NCBI GenBank assembly: GCA_030535795.1
Contig: JAUNRE010000005.1
Location: forward strand, 1 to 51,182
Length of the DNA: 51,182 nt
Source: Akkermansia sp.
GTDB lineage: Bacteria > Verrucomicrobiota > Verrucomicrobiia > Verrucomicrobiales > Akkermansiaceae
Direction: 5' to 3'
The notes under the pieces are model-generated. The model saw only the letters and a program-made list of their open reading frames with translations, was not told the origin of the DNA and ran no database searches. Position 1 is the stretch's first letter. Each line of letters starts with the position of its first letter. Made by a program: the position numbers and the translations under genes. Positions 32,500-41,982 of this stretch are shown here, piece by piece.

Positions 32500-33950
32500 T
32501 GGACCCTGCCTCCTCCATAACTCTGGCCAAAGCCACAGCACCGCAAGGCACCTGTTACCGGGTGCTCATGTGGGAGAACTGTGCTCTGCCACAGGAGTGT
32601 CAAGAGGCTTGGCAAGCCGGGCGCACCGAGATTTTGAGCCACATGAGGGATGCCGGCATCAAAGGCGCGCGCGGACGTCTCGCTCAGCTCGAAAACGAGC
32701 TCAAGGCACTCACTGTCAAACAAATCGAAGAACCGATAGCTCAAGCAACCCGGTCGGCCTTTTCTTTCGCGCGCGCAGAGGCGCTGGGCGAAGCCCTGCA
32801 GGCGCACGATGCCGTGCTGGCCTACCGCCTGGGCACCGCCGCAGCCGAAATCCTCATGCAGATGCAGGGCGAGGAGACGGTGAGCGACATGCTGGCTCGC
32901 TGGCAGGCTGCCACCCCGGGCATGAGCTGGTGCGAGCAACCCATCGTGCAGGCCATGAGTGCTGCCGATGCCGCAGCCTGGCAGGCCGCGTGCGACACCT
33001 GTGAGGCAGCCGATACACCCGAGTACACCGCCGGGGAGTTCCACCACGTCACCGTGCTGCTGCACGAGGCCGTGGAAGCCCTGCAACCCGCCGAAGGCAA
33101 AGTGTTGGTGGATGCCACCCTGGGTGGCGGCGGCCACACCGAGCAGCTTCTGAGCGCAGGAGCCGAGGTCTGGGGCATCGACCAGGACCCCGCTGCTCGC
33201 GCCGCCGCCAAAGCGCGCCTTGCCGCATACGGCGAGCGCCTGCACATCATCGCCGGCAACTTCCGCAATGCTGCCGACATGCTGCGCAAACACGGCGTAG
33301 AGCAAGTCGACGGCCTGCTGGCCGACATCGGCATCTCCTCCCCGCAGGTTGACTGCGCAGAGCGCGGCTTCTCCTTCCTGCATGAGGGACCGCTGGACAT
33401 GCGCATGAACCCCGCCGCGCCCCGCAGCGCGGCAGATATCGTCAACACCGCCGCCGAGAGCGAGCTGGCGGATATCCTGTGGCAGTACGGCGAAGAGCGC
33501 GCCAGCCGCGCCATCGCTCGCCGCATCGTGCAGGAACGCGCCAAAGCCCCCATCACCACCACCACCCGTCTGGCAGACATCATCGCCGGTGTCCTGCCCC
33601 GTAAGGGCAAGCAGCACCCGGCCACACGCAGCTTCCAGGCTCTGCGCATAGCTGTCAACGATGAGCTGGGAGCACTCGAAGCCCTGCTGCATAGCGGCCT
33701 GAGCCTCCTGAAGAGCGGCGGGCGCTTCGCCATCATCACCTTCCACAGCCTCGAAGACCGCGCCGTCAAGCGCTATTTCGAGCATGTCTGCAAGCCCGAA
33801 ATCGACCGCCCCGAGTGGCCGGCTCCGCGTCCGAATCCGGACTACGCCGCCCGGCTGGTCTACCGCAAACCCCTTACCCCGGCGGAGGCTGAGCTTGCCG
33901 CCAACCCCCGCTCCCGTAGCGCCAAGCTGCGAGTCATCGAAAAACTCTGA
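32499..33950 (+). CDS. rsmH: 16S rRNA C1402 N4-methyltransferase RsmH with N-terminal extension
   Basis: 483 aa, against about 310 for the family. The methyltransferase core starts near residue 181 (FHHVTVLLHEAVEAL) and has the SAM loop DATLGGGGHT (about 205-214), GIDQDPAA, DIGISSPQVD, the ERGFSFLHEGPLDMRM motif and ITFHSLEDRAVKRYF. It methylates C1402 in the ribosomal P site. Residues 1-180 are an extra, mainly helical domain (CQEAWQAGRTEILSHMRDAGIKGARGRLAQLENELKAL ...) that I do not recognise. It is in frame without a stop, and the ATG overlaps the mraZ stop, so the extension is probably translated. Internal GTG or ATG starts cannot be excluded. Confidence 0.93.
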   Translation: MDPASSITLAKATAPQGTCYRVLMWENCALPQECQEAWQAGRTEILSHMRDAGIKGARGRLAQLENELKALTVKQIEEPIAQATRSAFSFARAEALGEALQAHDAVLAYRLGTAAAEILMQMQGEETVSDMLARWQAATPGMSWCEQPIVQAMSAADAAAWQAACDTCEAADTPEYTAGEFHHVTVLLHEAVEALQPAEGKVLVDATLGGGGHTEQLLSAGAEVWGIDQDPAARAAAKARLAAYGERLHIIAGNFRNAADMLRKHGVEQVDGLLADIGISSPQVDCAERGFSFLHEGPLDMRMNPAAPRSAADIVNTAAESELADILWQYGEERASRAIARRIVQERAKAPITTTTRLADIIAGVLPRKGKQHPATRSFQALRIAVNDELGALEALLHSGLSLLKSGGRFAIITFHSLEDRAVKRYFEHVCKPEIDRPEWPAPRPNPDYAARLVYRKPLTPAEAELAANPRSRSAKLRVIEKL

Positions 33951-33975
33951 TCCGTTTCCTTCTCACTTTTCTCCC

Positions 33976-34335
33976 ATGTCTTTCTTCTCCACCAAAACAT
34001 CATCACGATACGCAGGCCGCATTGAGTGGCCATTCCTGGCATGGATGGCCGTGTTTGCCATCATTGCCGCCAGCTGCGGTGTCTTCTACGCCGTCATCAA
34101 AAACGAACAGGTCGCCGTCAAAACGGAAATCAACAAGCTTCAGCGTGAGATTGCAGTCTGCCGCATGAACACCAACCAATACCGCGCCAAGACCAACGCC
34201 CACATCAACCGCTGGGCTATGCGCGGGCGTCTGCAGCAGGACGGCTCCGCCCTGCGTGAAATCGCACGCAATCAAATCGAGTTCGCGCGCAGCATGAGCG
34301 ACACCGACCGAATGAGCGCCACCGCCGCACGCTGA
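33976..34335 (+). CDS. FtsL-like division protein
   Basis: 119 aa. A short cytoplasmic start, one membrane helix (about 19-41, PFLAWMAVFAIIAASCGVFYAVI) and a heptad-like coiled coil (NEQVAVKTEINKLQREIAVCRMNTNQYRAKT) give the FtsL/DivIC layout. Sequence is too divergent for a firm family match; the position between rsmH and ftsI is where ftsL sits in most bacteria. FtsL helps recruit and activate FtsWI at the septum. Confidence 0.7.
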   Translation: MSFFSTKTSSRYAGRIEWPFLAWMAVFAIIAASCGVFYAVIKNEQVAVKTEINKLQREIAVCRMNTNQYRAKTNAHINRWAMRGRLQQDGSALREIARNQIEFARSMSDTDRMSATAAR

Positions 34336-34370
34336 TTCACCTCCCCCCCTCACCACATCACCGCCTCAGT

Positions 34371-36620
34371 ATGAAAACCAAAGTACCATTTGCAGGACGC
34401 TGCCTGATACTCTGTGTTATCATTCTGGGGCTTTCCGGTGCCATTGCCTGCACGCTTGTCGACCTGCAGGTCAACAATGATGATAAAATCAAAGGCATCG
34501 TCGCCGAAGAACTCATCCAAGAGGAACGCATCCCGGCTGAGCGCGGCATCATCATGGATCGCAACGAGGAGATTCTCACCAACAATGTACAGTCCGTGGA
34601 GCTCATTGCGGATCGCTACCACCTGCGCGACATCACCGCCGTTGTATATGGCCTCGCTTACAACCAGATAAGCAACACCGAGGAATGGCGCAACGAAAAA
34701 GACCCGGCCAAACGCCGCAGAATGTTTGCCAATGAGCGTGCACGCCTGCTCGGCCTGGCCAAGCGCAAGCTCACCCGCGAACAACGCGCTAAACTCCGCA
34801 AGGAGCTTAACCCCAAAGATGCTCGCGCCAACCGACTCTTCGACTACGACCCCGAGAAATGCGAGGCTCTCTACCAGGCACACGACCGCTTGGTCGCTGA
34901 AATCATCCACCCCTTCATACGGGATATCGAGATTAAGGAAACAGTCGAGGTAGAGCCGGAGAAAAGCATCACCCGCGGCGGCAAGAAAATTACCATCCCC
35001 GCCAAGACAGAGGAACGCACGCGCTACATCACCAAGCAGGAAATCATCGATATGATAGCCCAGCCTGATGTGGCGGAATTCAACAAAACGGCCGAAGCTC
35101 GCGGAGAAAAGAAGCGCCGATACACCCAGCAGATTCAGTTGGCTCACGGTCTCACAGTCGAAACAGCCGAGCAAATCAAAGAAGCCGTCCAGAAAGCCCA
35201 CCTGCATGGCGTCGTGACCCAGAGCGAGCTGAGCCGCAGCTACATCATGCCCGAAATGCTCAGCCACGTCGTCGGTTATGTTGACTCCGAGCAGAAAGGT
35301 GTCGGCGGTGTGGAAGGTATCTACAACAGTTACCTGGCCGGCACCGATGGCCTGCGCGAATACCGCTATAATGCCCGCGGACAGGTGCTGCCCAACGAAG
35401 ACGACCGCTACCTCCAGCCCAAGCACGGCCTCAACCTGCGCCTTACGATTGACATGCGCCTGCAAACAATCTGTGAGCAGGAGCTCGATAAGGGCATGAA
35501 ACACTACCGCGCACGCCGTGGCTGCATGATTGTCGTTGACCCCAAGACCGGCGATATTCTCGCCATGGTCAGTCGCCCCGCCATCAACCTGACAACCAAG
35601 GATCTCATCACGCACGAGGGGGAGTTCAAACGCGGCACCATTAAGGACGACAAGGGTGCCCCCATCACAGGCGACTTCAACTTTGCCTGCCAGGCTCGCT
35701 ACGAGCCCGGTTCCACGTTCAAGGTAGTAGCCGTAACAGCTGCGGTCGATCGCGGCGTGATGGGTATCAACAGCCCGGTGTCCGCCTCCCCTTTCTCTGT
35801 AGGTGGCGGCAGTAAGGCCATCAATGACGGACGTTTCAACTACGGTGTACTCACCGTAGGACAAATGCTCAAGAAATCCAGTAACCCGGCGGCAGCCCGC
35901 ATCGCACTGGCCTGCAAATGGCCGCTCTATAAGGAATATGTGGAGCGCTACGGACTGACAAAGAGCGCCGGCATCGACCTTCCCAGCGGCGGCTCCTGTC
36001 TGCTGGCCAACGGCAATCACATTGTAAACTTCTCGCGTATTGCCTACGGTTACTCCGTATCCGTATCTCCGTTACACATGGCGATGGTATATGCCACCAT
36101 CGCCAACGACGGCGTACGCATGAAGCCCCGCCTCATCGACCGCATCATCGCAGCAGACGGCTCGGTGTACAATGAGTGCAAGCCTCAGGAGGTCTGCCGC
36201 GTCATGTCCCCCGCTACAGCCAAAGCCATTCGCGGCGCGCTCGAAACCGTCACCCACAAGAGCGGACCGGCCGGTCGCGGTACCGCCACTCAGGCAGCCA
36301 TCCCCGGCTTCCGCATCGGCGGCAAGACCGGCACGGCCAAGAAGGTAAGCAGCAGCGGCAAGTACTTCGACAACCTCTACGTGGTGTCCTTTGCCGGTGT
36401 GCTGCCCATCGATGACCCTCGACTGGTCGTCATGACCGTCATCGACGAGCCTCACCCCCGCGACTGCAATGCCGGCGGCGGTACAGTAGCAGCCCCCATT
36501 TTCCGTGCAGCGGCCGAGCGCTTCATCAAGGTGCTCCACCTGCAGCCGAGTGACCCGGCAGAGTACGAAAAATATCTCTCAGAAAAAGAGCAGGCTCAGG
36601 CCGCCGCCAATCCGCAATAA
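34371..36620 (+). CDS. ftsI: Division transpeptidase FtsI (PBP3)
   Basis: 749 aa, longer than the usual 580-600. Septal peptidoglycan cross-linking enzyme. Membrane anchor at about 10-32, then IPAERGIIMDRNEEILTNN. A lysine/arginine-rich insert (about 95-260, EEWRNEKDPAKRRRMFANERARLLG ... RGEKKRRYTQQIQL) expands the N-terminal domain. Transpeptidase domain with GSTFK (Ser about 447), KKSSNPAA (about 501-508) and GGKTGTAKK (about 650-658); the three active-site motifs are intact. No PASTA domain. It works with ftsW further down the operon. Confidence 0.93.
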   Translation: MKTKVPFAGRCLILCVIILGLSGAIACTLVDLQVNNDDKIKGIVAEELIQEERIPAERGIIMDRNEEILTNNVQSVELIADRYHLRDITAVVYGLAYNQISNTEEWRNEKDPAKRRRMFANERARLLGLAKRKLTREQRAKLRKELNPKDARANRLFDYDPEKCEALYQAHDRLVAEIIHPFIRDIEIKETVEVEPEKSITRGGKKITIPAKTEERTRYITKQEIIDMIAQPDVAEFNKTAEARGEKKRRYTQQIQLAHGLTVETAEQIKEAVQKAHLHGVVTQSELSRSYIMPEMLSHVVGYVDSEQKGVGGVEGIYNSYLAGTDGLREYRYNARGQVLPNEDDRYLQPKHGLNLRLTIDMRLQTICEQELDKGMKHYRARRGCMIVVDPKTGDILAMVSRPAINLTTKDLITHEGEFKRGTIKDDKGAPITGDFNFACQARYEPGSTFKVVAVTAAVDRGVMGINSPVSASPFSVGGGSKAINDGRFNYGVLTVGQMLKKSSNPAAARIALACKWPLYKEYVERYGLTKSAGIDLPSGGSCLLANGNHIVNFSRIAYGYSVSVSPLHMAMVYATIANDGVRMKPRLIDRIIAADGSVYNECKPQEVCRVMSPATAKAIRGALETVTHKSGPAGRGTATQAAIPGFRIGGKTGTAKKVSSSGKYFDNLYVVSFAGVLPIDDPRLVVMTVIDEPHPRDCNAGGGTVAAPIFRAAAERFIKVLHLQPSDPAEYEKYLSEKEQAQAAANPQ

Positions 36621-36649
36621 ACCTTTAACCAAGACGACAAGCAACGAAC

Positions 36650-38167
36650 ATGAACAGCAAGCAACTTTTCTCAGTGCTCCCCGGAGCCATCGTGACCGGC
36701 TCGCTCAGCAAACCGCTCACCGCGCTCACCGATGACAGCCGCCGTGTGGTTCCCGGCAGCTGCTTTGTTGCCGTAAAGGGTACCCAATTCGATGGCCATA
36801 CCGCCATCGATAGCGCCCTTGCTGCCGGCGCCGTAGCCATCGTGGCAGAAACTCCCTGCCCGGCAGGCGCAAGTGGCATCTGCTGGGTTCAGGTGCCGGA
36901 TACCCACCTGGCCAACGGGCTGCTCATGAGCGCATGGAACGGCTTCCCGTCCGACCGCCTCGTCATGCTCGGCGTCACCGGTACGAACGGTAAAACCACC
37001 ATCAGCTACCTCACCAACGCCATCTTCCGCGCCACCTGGCAGAAAGCCGGCCTTATCGGCACCATTCTCTATGATGACGGCGCCAAGCGCGCCCCGTCTC
37101 ACAACACCACCCCCGGCTGCGCCGAGCTTCAGAGCATGCTGGCCGATATGATAAAGAACGGCTGCCGCGCCTGCGCCATGGAGGTCTCCTCCCACGCGCT
37201 TCACCAGCAGCGCACCGCAGGCTGCAACTTCCGCGTCGGCATCTTTACCAACCTCACCCAGGACCACTTGGACTACCATGGCACCATGGAGGATTACTAC
37301 GAGGCCAAGAAATTGCTCTTCACCCGCATGGCAGCCTCGGGGGTTCCCAAGGCCACTGCCGTCATCAACGTGGACGATGAGTACGGCCGCCGCTTGGCCG
37401 ATGAGCTGCGCCCCCTCATGCGCGTGCGTACTTTCGGCACGTCAAAGGATGCCGATTTCCATGCCGAGCCCCGCATCATCTCGCTCAAAGGCAGCCAATA
37501 TGAGCTGCACTACCAACAGAAAACCTACCTCGTACGCACCCCGCTCATCGGTGAGTTCAACCTCAGCAACAGCCTGGCTGCCCTCGCCGGTGCCGTAGCC
37601 GCCGGTATCAATATCCGCGACGCCATCGCCTGCCTCGCTCAGTCTCCGCAGGTACCCGGCCGCATGGAGCTTGTCAGCAGCGTCAACAATGTGCAGTGCT
37701 TTGTGGACTACGCGCACACACCTGATGCCGTGGAGAACGTATGCCGCACCATGAAGCAGCTCTGCCGCCAGGGACGCGTGTTCACCGTGTTCGGCTGCGG
37801 CGGCGACCGCGACACCACCAAGCGCCCGCTCATGGGCGAAGCCGCTGCCCGCTACAGCGACGTCTGCATCGTCACCAGCGATAATCCCCGCTCGGAAAAC
37901 CCCGAGAAGATTATCGATGATATCATGCCCGGCATCCCCAAGGAGAAACAGCACCGTATCACCGACCGCGAGGAAGCCATCCGCGCCGCCCTGCAAAATG
38001 CACGCCCGGGGGATTGCATCCTCATCGCCGGCAAGGGGCATGAGAACTACCAGATTTTTGCGGACGAAACCATCACCTTCTCCGACTCAGCCGTCGTGCA
38101 GAAGTATTACGAGGAGAAAAACCCCGAGGGGCGCAGTGTTCCCTCCCGCAAACCCGAAGGCAAATAA
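36650..38167 (+). CDS. murE: UDP-MurNAc-tripeptide ligase MurE
   Basis: 505 aa. Adds the third amino acid to UDP-MurNAc-L-Ala-D-Glu using ATP. P-loop GVTGTNGKTT (about 108-117), NLTQDHLDYHGTMEDYYEAKK, VDYAHTPDAVENV and the C-terminal SDNPRSENP (about 409-417). DNPR is the motif tied to meso-diaminopimelate rather than lysine, so a DAP-type wall is predicted. It ends 17 bases before murF. Confidence 0.96.
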   Translation: MNSKQLFSVLPGAIVTGSLSKPLTALTDDSRRVVPGSCFVAVKGTQFDGHTAIDSALAAGAVAIVAETPCPAGASGICWVQVPDTHLANGLLMSAWNGFPSDRLVMLGVTGTNGKTTISYLTNAIFRATWQKAGLIGTILYDDGAKRAPSHNTTPGCAELQSMLADMIKNGCRACAMEVSSHALHQQRTAGCNFRVGIFTNLTQDHLDYHGTMEDYYEAKKLLFTRMAASGVPKATAVINVDDEYGRRLADELRPLMRVRTFGTSKDADFHAEPRIISLKGSQYELHYQQKTYLVRTPLIGEFNLSNSLAALAGAVAAGINIRDAIACLAQSPQVPGRMELVSSVNNVQCFVDYAHTPDAVENVCRTMKQLCRQGRVFTVFGCGGDRDTTKRPLMGEAAARYSDVCIVTSDNPRSENPEKIIDDIMPGIPKEKQHRITDREEAIRAALQNARPGDCILIAGKGHENYQIFADETITFSDSAVVQKYYEEKNPEGRSVPSRKPEGK

Positions 38168-38184
38168 CCCCTCACACGCACGCC

Positions 38185-39573
38185 ATGCAGAGCATAGCCA
38201 TCAGCGATCTCATCTCCGCTACCGCCGGTAAGGCCGTGGCCACCGGTACCCGCGCCATCACCGCCGGGCTCACCACCGATAGCCGCGCAGTCGTCCCCGG
38301 CAGCATCTTCCTGGCGCTGAGCGGCGAGCGTTTCGATGGCAACACCTTCGCCGCAGCAGCCTCCGAAACCGCCGCAGCCGTTGTGGTCAGCAGACCGATA
38401 GGCAACTACCACCCGGACTGCACCGTGATACTGGTGCCGGATACTCTGGCAGCCCTGCAAGAGCTTGCTCTGTGGTGGCGCGCGCAGCTGGAGCCCCTGC
38501 ATGTCGTGGGCCTCACCGGCTCCAGCGGCAAGACCAGCACAAAGGATATGTGCCTCTCGGTGCTCTCGCAGCGCTTCAACGCCATCGCCACCAAGGGCAA
38601 CCTCAACAACCATATCGGCACCCCCCTCAGCATCCTCAGTGCAGAGAAAGGCACCGAGGCCGCCATCTGGGAGATGGGCATGAACCACGCCGGGGAGCTC
38701 GCCCCGCTCTGCCGCATGACGCAGCCGCACATCGGCATCATCACCACCATCGGCTCCGCTCACTTGGAGTTCCTGGGCAGCCGTGAGGCCATCGCGCAGG
38801 AGAAATGCACCGTTGCCCGAGCCCTGCCGGCCGAGGGGTACATGATTTACCCGGCGACGGATGACTTTGCGGCCACCATTGCCGCCAGCACGCAGGCCAC
38901 TCCCCTGCCCGTCGGCGGCTGCAACAGCCCGGTGCGTGCCATCAACGTACGCTCCACAGCCTCCGGCAGCAGCTACGACCTGCACATCGAAGGCACGGGC
39001 GAGGTACGCGTGAATCTCCCCGTCCCCGGGGCTCACATGGTGAGCAACAGCCTGCTGGCGGCTGCCGCCGGCTGGAAGCTTGGCTGCACCCTGCAACAAA
39101 TCGCTGCCGGCCTCTCCGCCGCCGCCCTCACTAAGGGCCGCCTGGGCTGCAAGGAGGTCGATGGCTTCACCGTGGTGGATGACACCTACAACGCCAACCC
39201 CGAAAGCATGAAGGCAGCCCTGCACACCGTTGCCTCGCTGCGTGGTCCCAAGCGCTGCTTTGCCGTACTGGGCAAGATGGGTGAGTTGGGCGAAGGCGGC
39301 ATTGCCGCACATGCCGAGGTTGGCATGTGTGCCGCCGGTCTGGGCTATGCCGCCGTTGTGGTGGTAGGCGCGGAATGCGCCGAAACGCTGGCCTTGTGCG
39401 AGGCTGCGGCCGAAACGATTCCCGCCATGCTGGTCAGCACCCCCGATGAAGCGGCCGCCGCCCTGCGCCGCATGATAGAACCGGGTGATGCCATCCTCTT
39501 CAAAGGCTCACGCTCCGCCGGCATGGAGCACACCATGTACGAACTCTTCCCCACTCTCAAACCCACTAAATAG
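38185..39573 (+). CDS. murF: UDP-MurNAc-pentapeptide synthetase MurF
   Basis: 462 aa. Adds D-Ala-D-Ala to the UDP-MurNAc-tripeptide. P-loop GLTGSSGKTSTK (about 110-121), NLNNHIGTPLSIL, WEMGMNHAGE, the substrate-closing VVDDTYNANPESMKAAL and FAVLGKMGELGE are standard. A late ILFKGSRSAGME is also typical. Only two bases separate its stop from the mraY ATG. ddl, the source of the dipeptide, is not in the window. Confidence 0.96.
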   Translation: MQSIAISDLISATAGKAVATGTRAITAGLTTDSRAVVPGSIFLALSGERFDGNTFAAAASETAAAVVVSRPIGNYHPDCTVILVPDTLAALQELALWWRAQLEPLHVVGLTGSSGKTSTKDMCLSVLSQRFNAIATKGNLNNHIGTPLSILSAEKGTEAAIWEMGMNHAGELAPLCRMTQPHIGIITTIGSAHLEFLGSREAIAQEKCTVARALPAEGYMIYPATDDFAATIAASTQATPLPVGGCNSPVRAINVRSTASGSSYDLHIEGTGEVRVNLPVPGAHMVSNSLLAAAAGWKLGCTLQQIAAGLSAAALTKGRLGCKEVDGFTVVDDTYNANPESMKAALHTVASLRGPKRCFAVLGKMGELGEGGIAAHAEVGMCAAGLGYAAVVVVGAECAETLALCEAAAETIPAMLVSTPDEAAAALRRMIEPGDAILFKGSRSAGMEHTMYELFPTLKPTK

Positions 39574-39575
39574 TT

Positions 39576-40616
39576 ATGTTGAATTTCTGCAACACATCCC
39601 CCGGACTCCTGTTCATCATTGCCTTGGCGCTTCCCTTCATCGGCTCGCTGCTCATTGGCCCCAAACTCATTGCCATGCTGCGCGCCATGAAAGCCGGCCA
39701 GCCCATCCGCGAGGCTCGCAAGGGCGTGCTCGCCCCCGAACACAGCAGCAAGGTAGGCACCCCCACCATGGGCGGCATCATGCTCATCGGCCTCGTCTTG
39801 CTGACAGCCTTGCTGGTATGCGACCTCACCGACCCGCGCATCCAGTGCTGCCTCATCGTCACCGCCATCACGGCTTTCCTGGGCTTTCTGGATGACTACG
39901 CCAAAATCACCAAGAAGAGCACCGATGGCGTGAGCGGATGGTTCAAGATAGCGCTGCAATTCATCGCTGCGGTAGGCTGTTCCGTTTACCTGTACTTTGC
40001 CTGCCCCGAGGTATGCCTCATCTGCGTTCCCGGGCTTGGCCTGCTCAACATCGGCTGGCTCTTCATCCCCCTGGCTATTCTGGTCATCATCGGCACATCC
40101 AACGCCGTCAATCTCACCGATGGGCTGGACGGCCTGGCCAGCGGCTGCATGATTATTGCCGCTATCACCTTCTTCGGGCTCACCTTCTACATGAGCAACC
40201 ACCCGCAGTTCCTCAACAGCATGCCCACATTCCTGCTGCCCATCATCTCCGCATGCGCCGGGTTCCTGTGGTTCAACTGCAATCCTGCCCGCGTTTTCAT
40301 GGGCGATACCGGCTCGCTGGCTCTGGGCGGCGCCCTGGGTACCATCGCCGTCTGCACCGGGTTGGAGCTGATTCTGGTTGTCATCGGCGGTGTATTTGTA
40401 GCCGAGGCTCTCTCGGTCATGATTCAGGTAGGCTGGTTTAAGTACACTCGCATCCGCTACGGCGAGGGACGCCGCTTCTTCCGCATGGCTCCCATCCACC
40501 ACCACTTCGAAAAGGGTGGGCTGAGCGAAACTCAGGTCTGCGTTCGTTTCTGGATTATCGCCGCCATTCTGGGTATCATCGGCGTCATCCTCTTTTTCTC
40601 TTGCCTGCTGGGCTGA
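39576..40616 (+). CDS. mraY: Phospho-MurNAc-pentapeptide translocase MraY
   Basis: 346 aa, about ten membrane helices. Transfers phospho-MurNAc-pentapeptide to undecaprenyl phosphate, forming lipid I. Catalytic and Mg-binding motifs: FLGFLDDYAKITKK (about 102-115), NAVNLTDGLDGLA (about 176-188), NPARVFMGDTGSLALGG (about 236-252) and MAPIHHHFEKGG (about 304-315). It is slightly shorter than E. coli MraY (360) but complete. Confidence 0.97.
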   Translation: MLNFCNTSPGLLFIIALALPFIGSLLIGPKLIAMLRAMKAGQPIREARKGVLAPEHSSKVGTPTMGGIMLIGLVLLTALLVCDLTDPRIQCCLIVTAITAFLGFLDDYAKITKKSTDGVSGWFKIALQFIAAVGCSVYLYFACPEVCLICVPGLGLLNIGWLFIPLAILVIIGTSNAVNLTDGLDGLASGCMIIAAITFFGLTFYMSNHPQFLNSMPTFLLPIISACAGFLWFNCNPARVFMGDTGSLALGGALGTIAVCTGLELILVVIGGVFVAEALSVMIQVGWFKYTRIRYGEGRRFFRMAPIHHHFEKGGLSETQVCVRFWIIAAILGIIGVILFFSCLLG

Positions 40617-40647
40617 TTTGTAGTACAATCCCCCGCCCCTTTCCGTT

Positions 40648-41958
40648 ATGAATCTCACCGGTAAAAAAATAGCAGTTCTCGGTTGCGGCCGCAGTGGCGT
40701 AGCCGCCGCTCGCCTGGCTTTGGCCAAAGGCGCTGCAGAGGTGTGTATCTTCGACTCCAACCCGCAGGCCACCTGTGCCGACGCCTCGCTCGCCTTCGTG
40801 CCGGGCGCCGATGAACAGGCGGCTGAGGCTTTCGCAGCCGACATCGTGGTGCTCTCGCCGGGTATCGAAGCCGACATCCCGTGGACCCTCGCCTTCACCG
40901 GCGCAGGTGCCCCCATCATCGGTGAAATCGAGCTGGGCTACCATTACTACACCGGCCGCATCATCGCTATCACCGGCACCAACGGCAAAACAACCACCAC
41001 GGCTCTGCTGGAACATGTGCTGCTGCAAGCCGGCCACACCGCCAAGGCCTGCGGCAACTACGGCTACCCGCTCTGCGAGCTTGTCATGCTGCCCGAGCAG
41101 CCCGAGTTCGCAGTGCTGGAAGTTTCATCGTTCCAGATGGAAACCATCCACGACTTCCGCCCCGAGGTAGCAATCTGGCTCAACTTTGCCCCCGACCACA
41201 TGGATCGCTACACCAAGGTGGAGGACTACTTCAACGCCAAGCTGCGCGTGTTTGAAAACATGACCGCCGACCAGCTCGCCATCGTGCGCGTCGGTGAGAA
41301 TCTGCCCGCTCTCCCCCCCCGCGTGGTCGAGTTCTCCTCCGTATCCGATGCCGGACAACTCTGCTACAAAGACGGCTGCATCATGGAGGGCGACACGCCC
41401 CTTACCCAGCTGCGCGGCACCACGCTGGAGCAGGCTCACAATGCCGAAAACGCCATGGCGGCCACCCTTGCCTGCCGCGCTGTCGGCCTGAACGATGAGC
41501 TCATATCCGCCGGCCTGCGCAGTTTCAGCCCGCCCGGCCACCGCTGCGAAACCGTAGCGGAAATGGACGGTGTGCTGTGGCTCAACGATTCCAAGAGCAC
41601 CAACCTGCACTCCACCGAAGCCGCCGTGCGCTCCCAGACTCGCCCCATCATCCTGCTGGCCGGCGGTAAGGACAAAGGACTGGACTACACGGCTATCAAC
41701 CCCATGCTGGCGCAAAAAGCACGCTGCTGCATTGTATTCGGCCAGATTGCCGAGCAACTGGTGGATACATTCTCCCCGGTATGCCGCACCATCCGCGTTG
41801 AGACAGTGAACGAAGCTGTAACTGTGGCTGCCCGCGAGGCCAAGCCCGGCGATGTCGTACTCTTCTCCCCCGGCACCTCCTCTTTCGACCAATTCACCGG
41901 CTATGTCCAACGCGGCGAATGCTTCCGCAACGCCGTTCGCAAAACTCTCAACCTCTAA
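40648..41958 (+). CDS. murD: UDP-MurNAc-L-alanine:D-glutamate ligase MurD
   Basis: 436 aa. Adds D-Glu to UDP-MurNAc-L-Ala. Rossmann-like start (KIAVLGCGRSGVAAARLAL), VVLSPGIEADIPW, P-loop ITGTNGKTTTTALLEHVL (about 109-126), EVSSFQMETI, NFAPDHMDRY, PPGHRCETV and LNDSKSTNLHSTEAAV, all as in the family, and GGKDKGLDY near the C-terminus. Confidence 0.96.
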   Translation: MNLTGKKIAVLGCGRSGVAAARLALAKGAAEVCIFDSNPQATCADASLAFVPGADEQAAEAFAADIVVLSPGIEADIPWTLAFTGAGAPIIGEIELGYHYYTGRIIAITGTNGKTTTTALLEHVLLQAGHTAKACGNYGYPLCELVMLPEQPEFAVLEVSSFQMETIHDFRPEVAIWLNFAPDHMDRYTKVEDYFNAKLRVFENMTADQLAIVRVGENLPALPPRVVEFSSVSDAGQLCYKDGCIMEGDTPLTQLRGTTLEQAHNAENAMAATLACRAVGLNDELISAGLRSFSPPGHRCETVAEMDGVLWLNDSKSTNLHSTEAAVRSQTRPIILLAGGKDKGLDYTAINPMLAQKARCCIVFGQIAEQLVDTFSPVCRTIRVETVNEAVTVAAREAKPGDVVLFSPGTSSFDQFTGYVQRGECFRNAVRKTLNL

Positions 41959-41982
41959 TTTTCCACTGCTTTTCCCCGTATT

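Noticed and set aside
34350..36020. 556-codon antisense frame in ftsI
   Set aside because: Shadow of ftsI, whose catalytic motifs are all intact on the plus strand.
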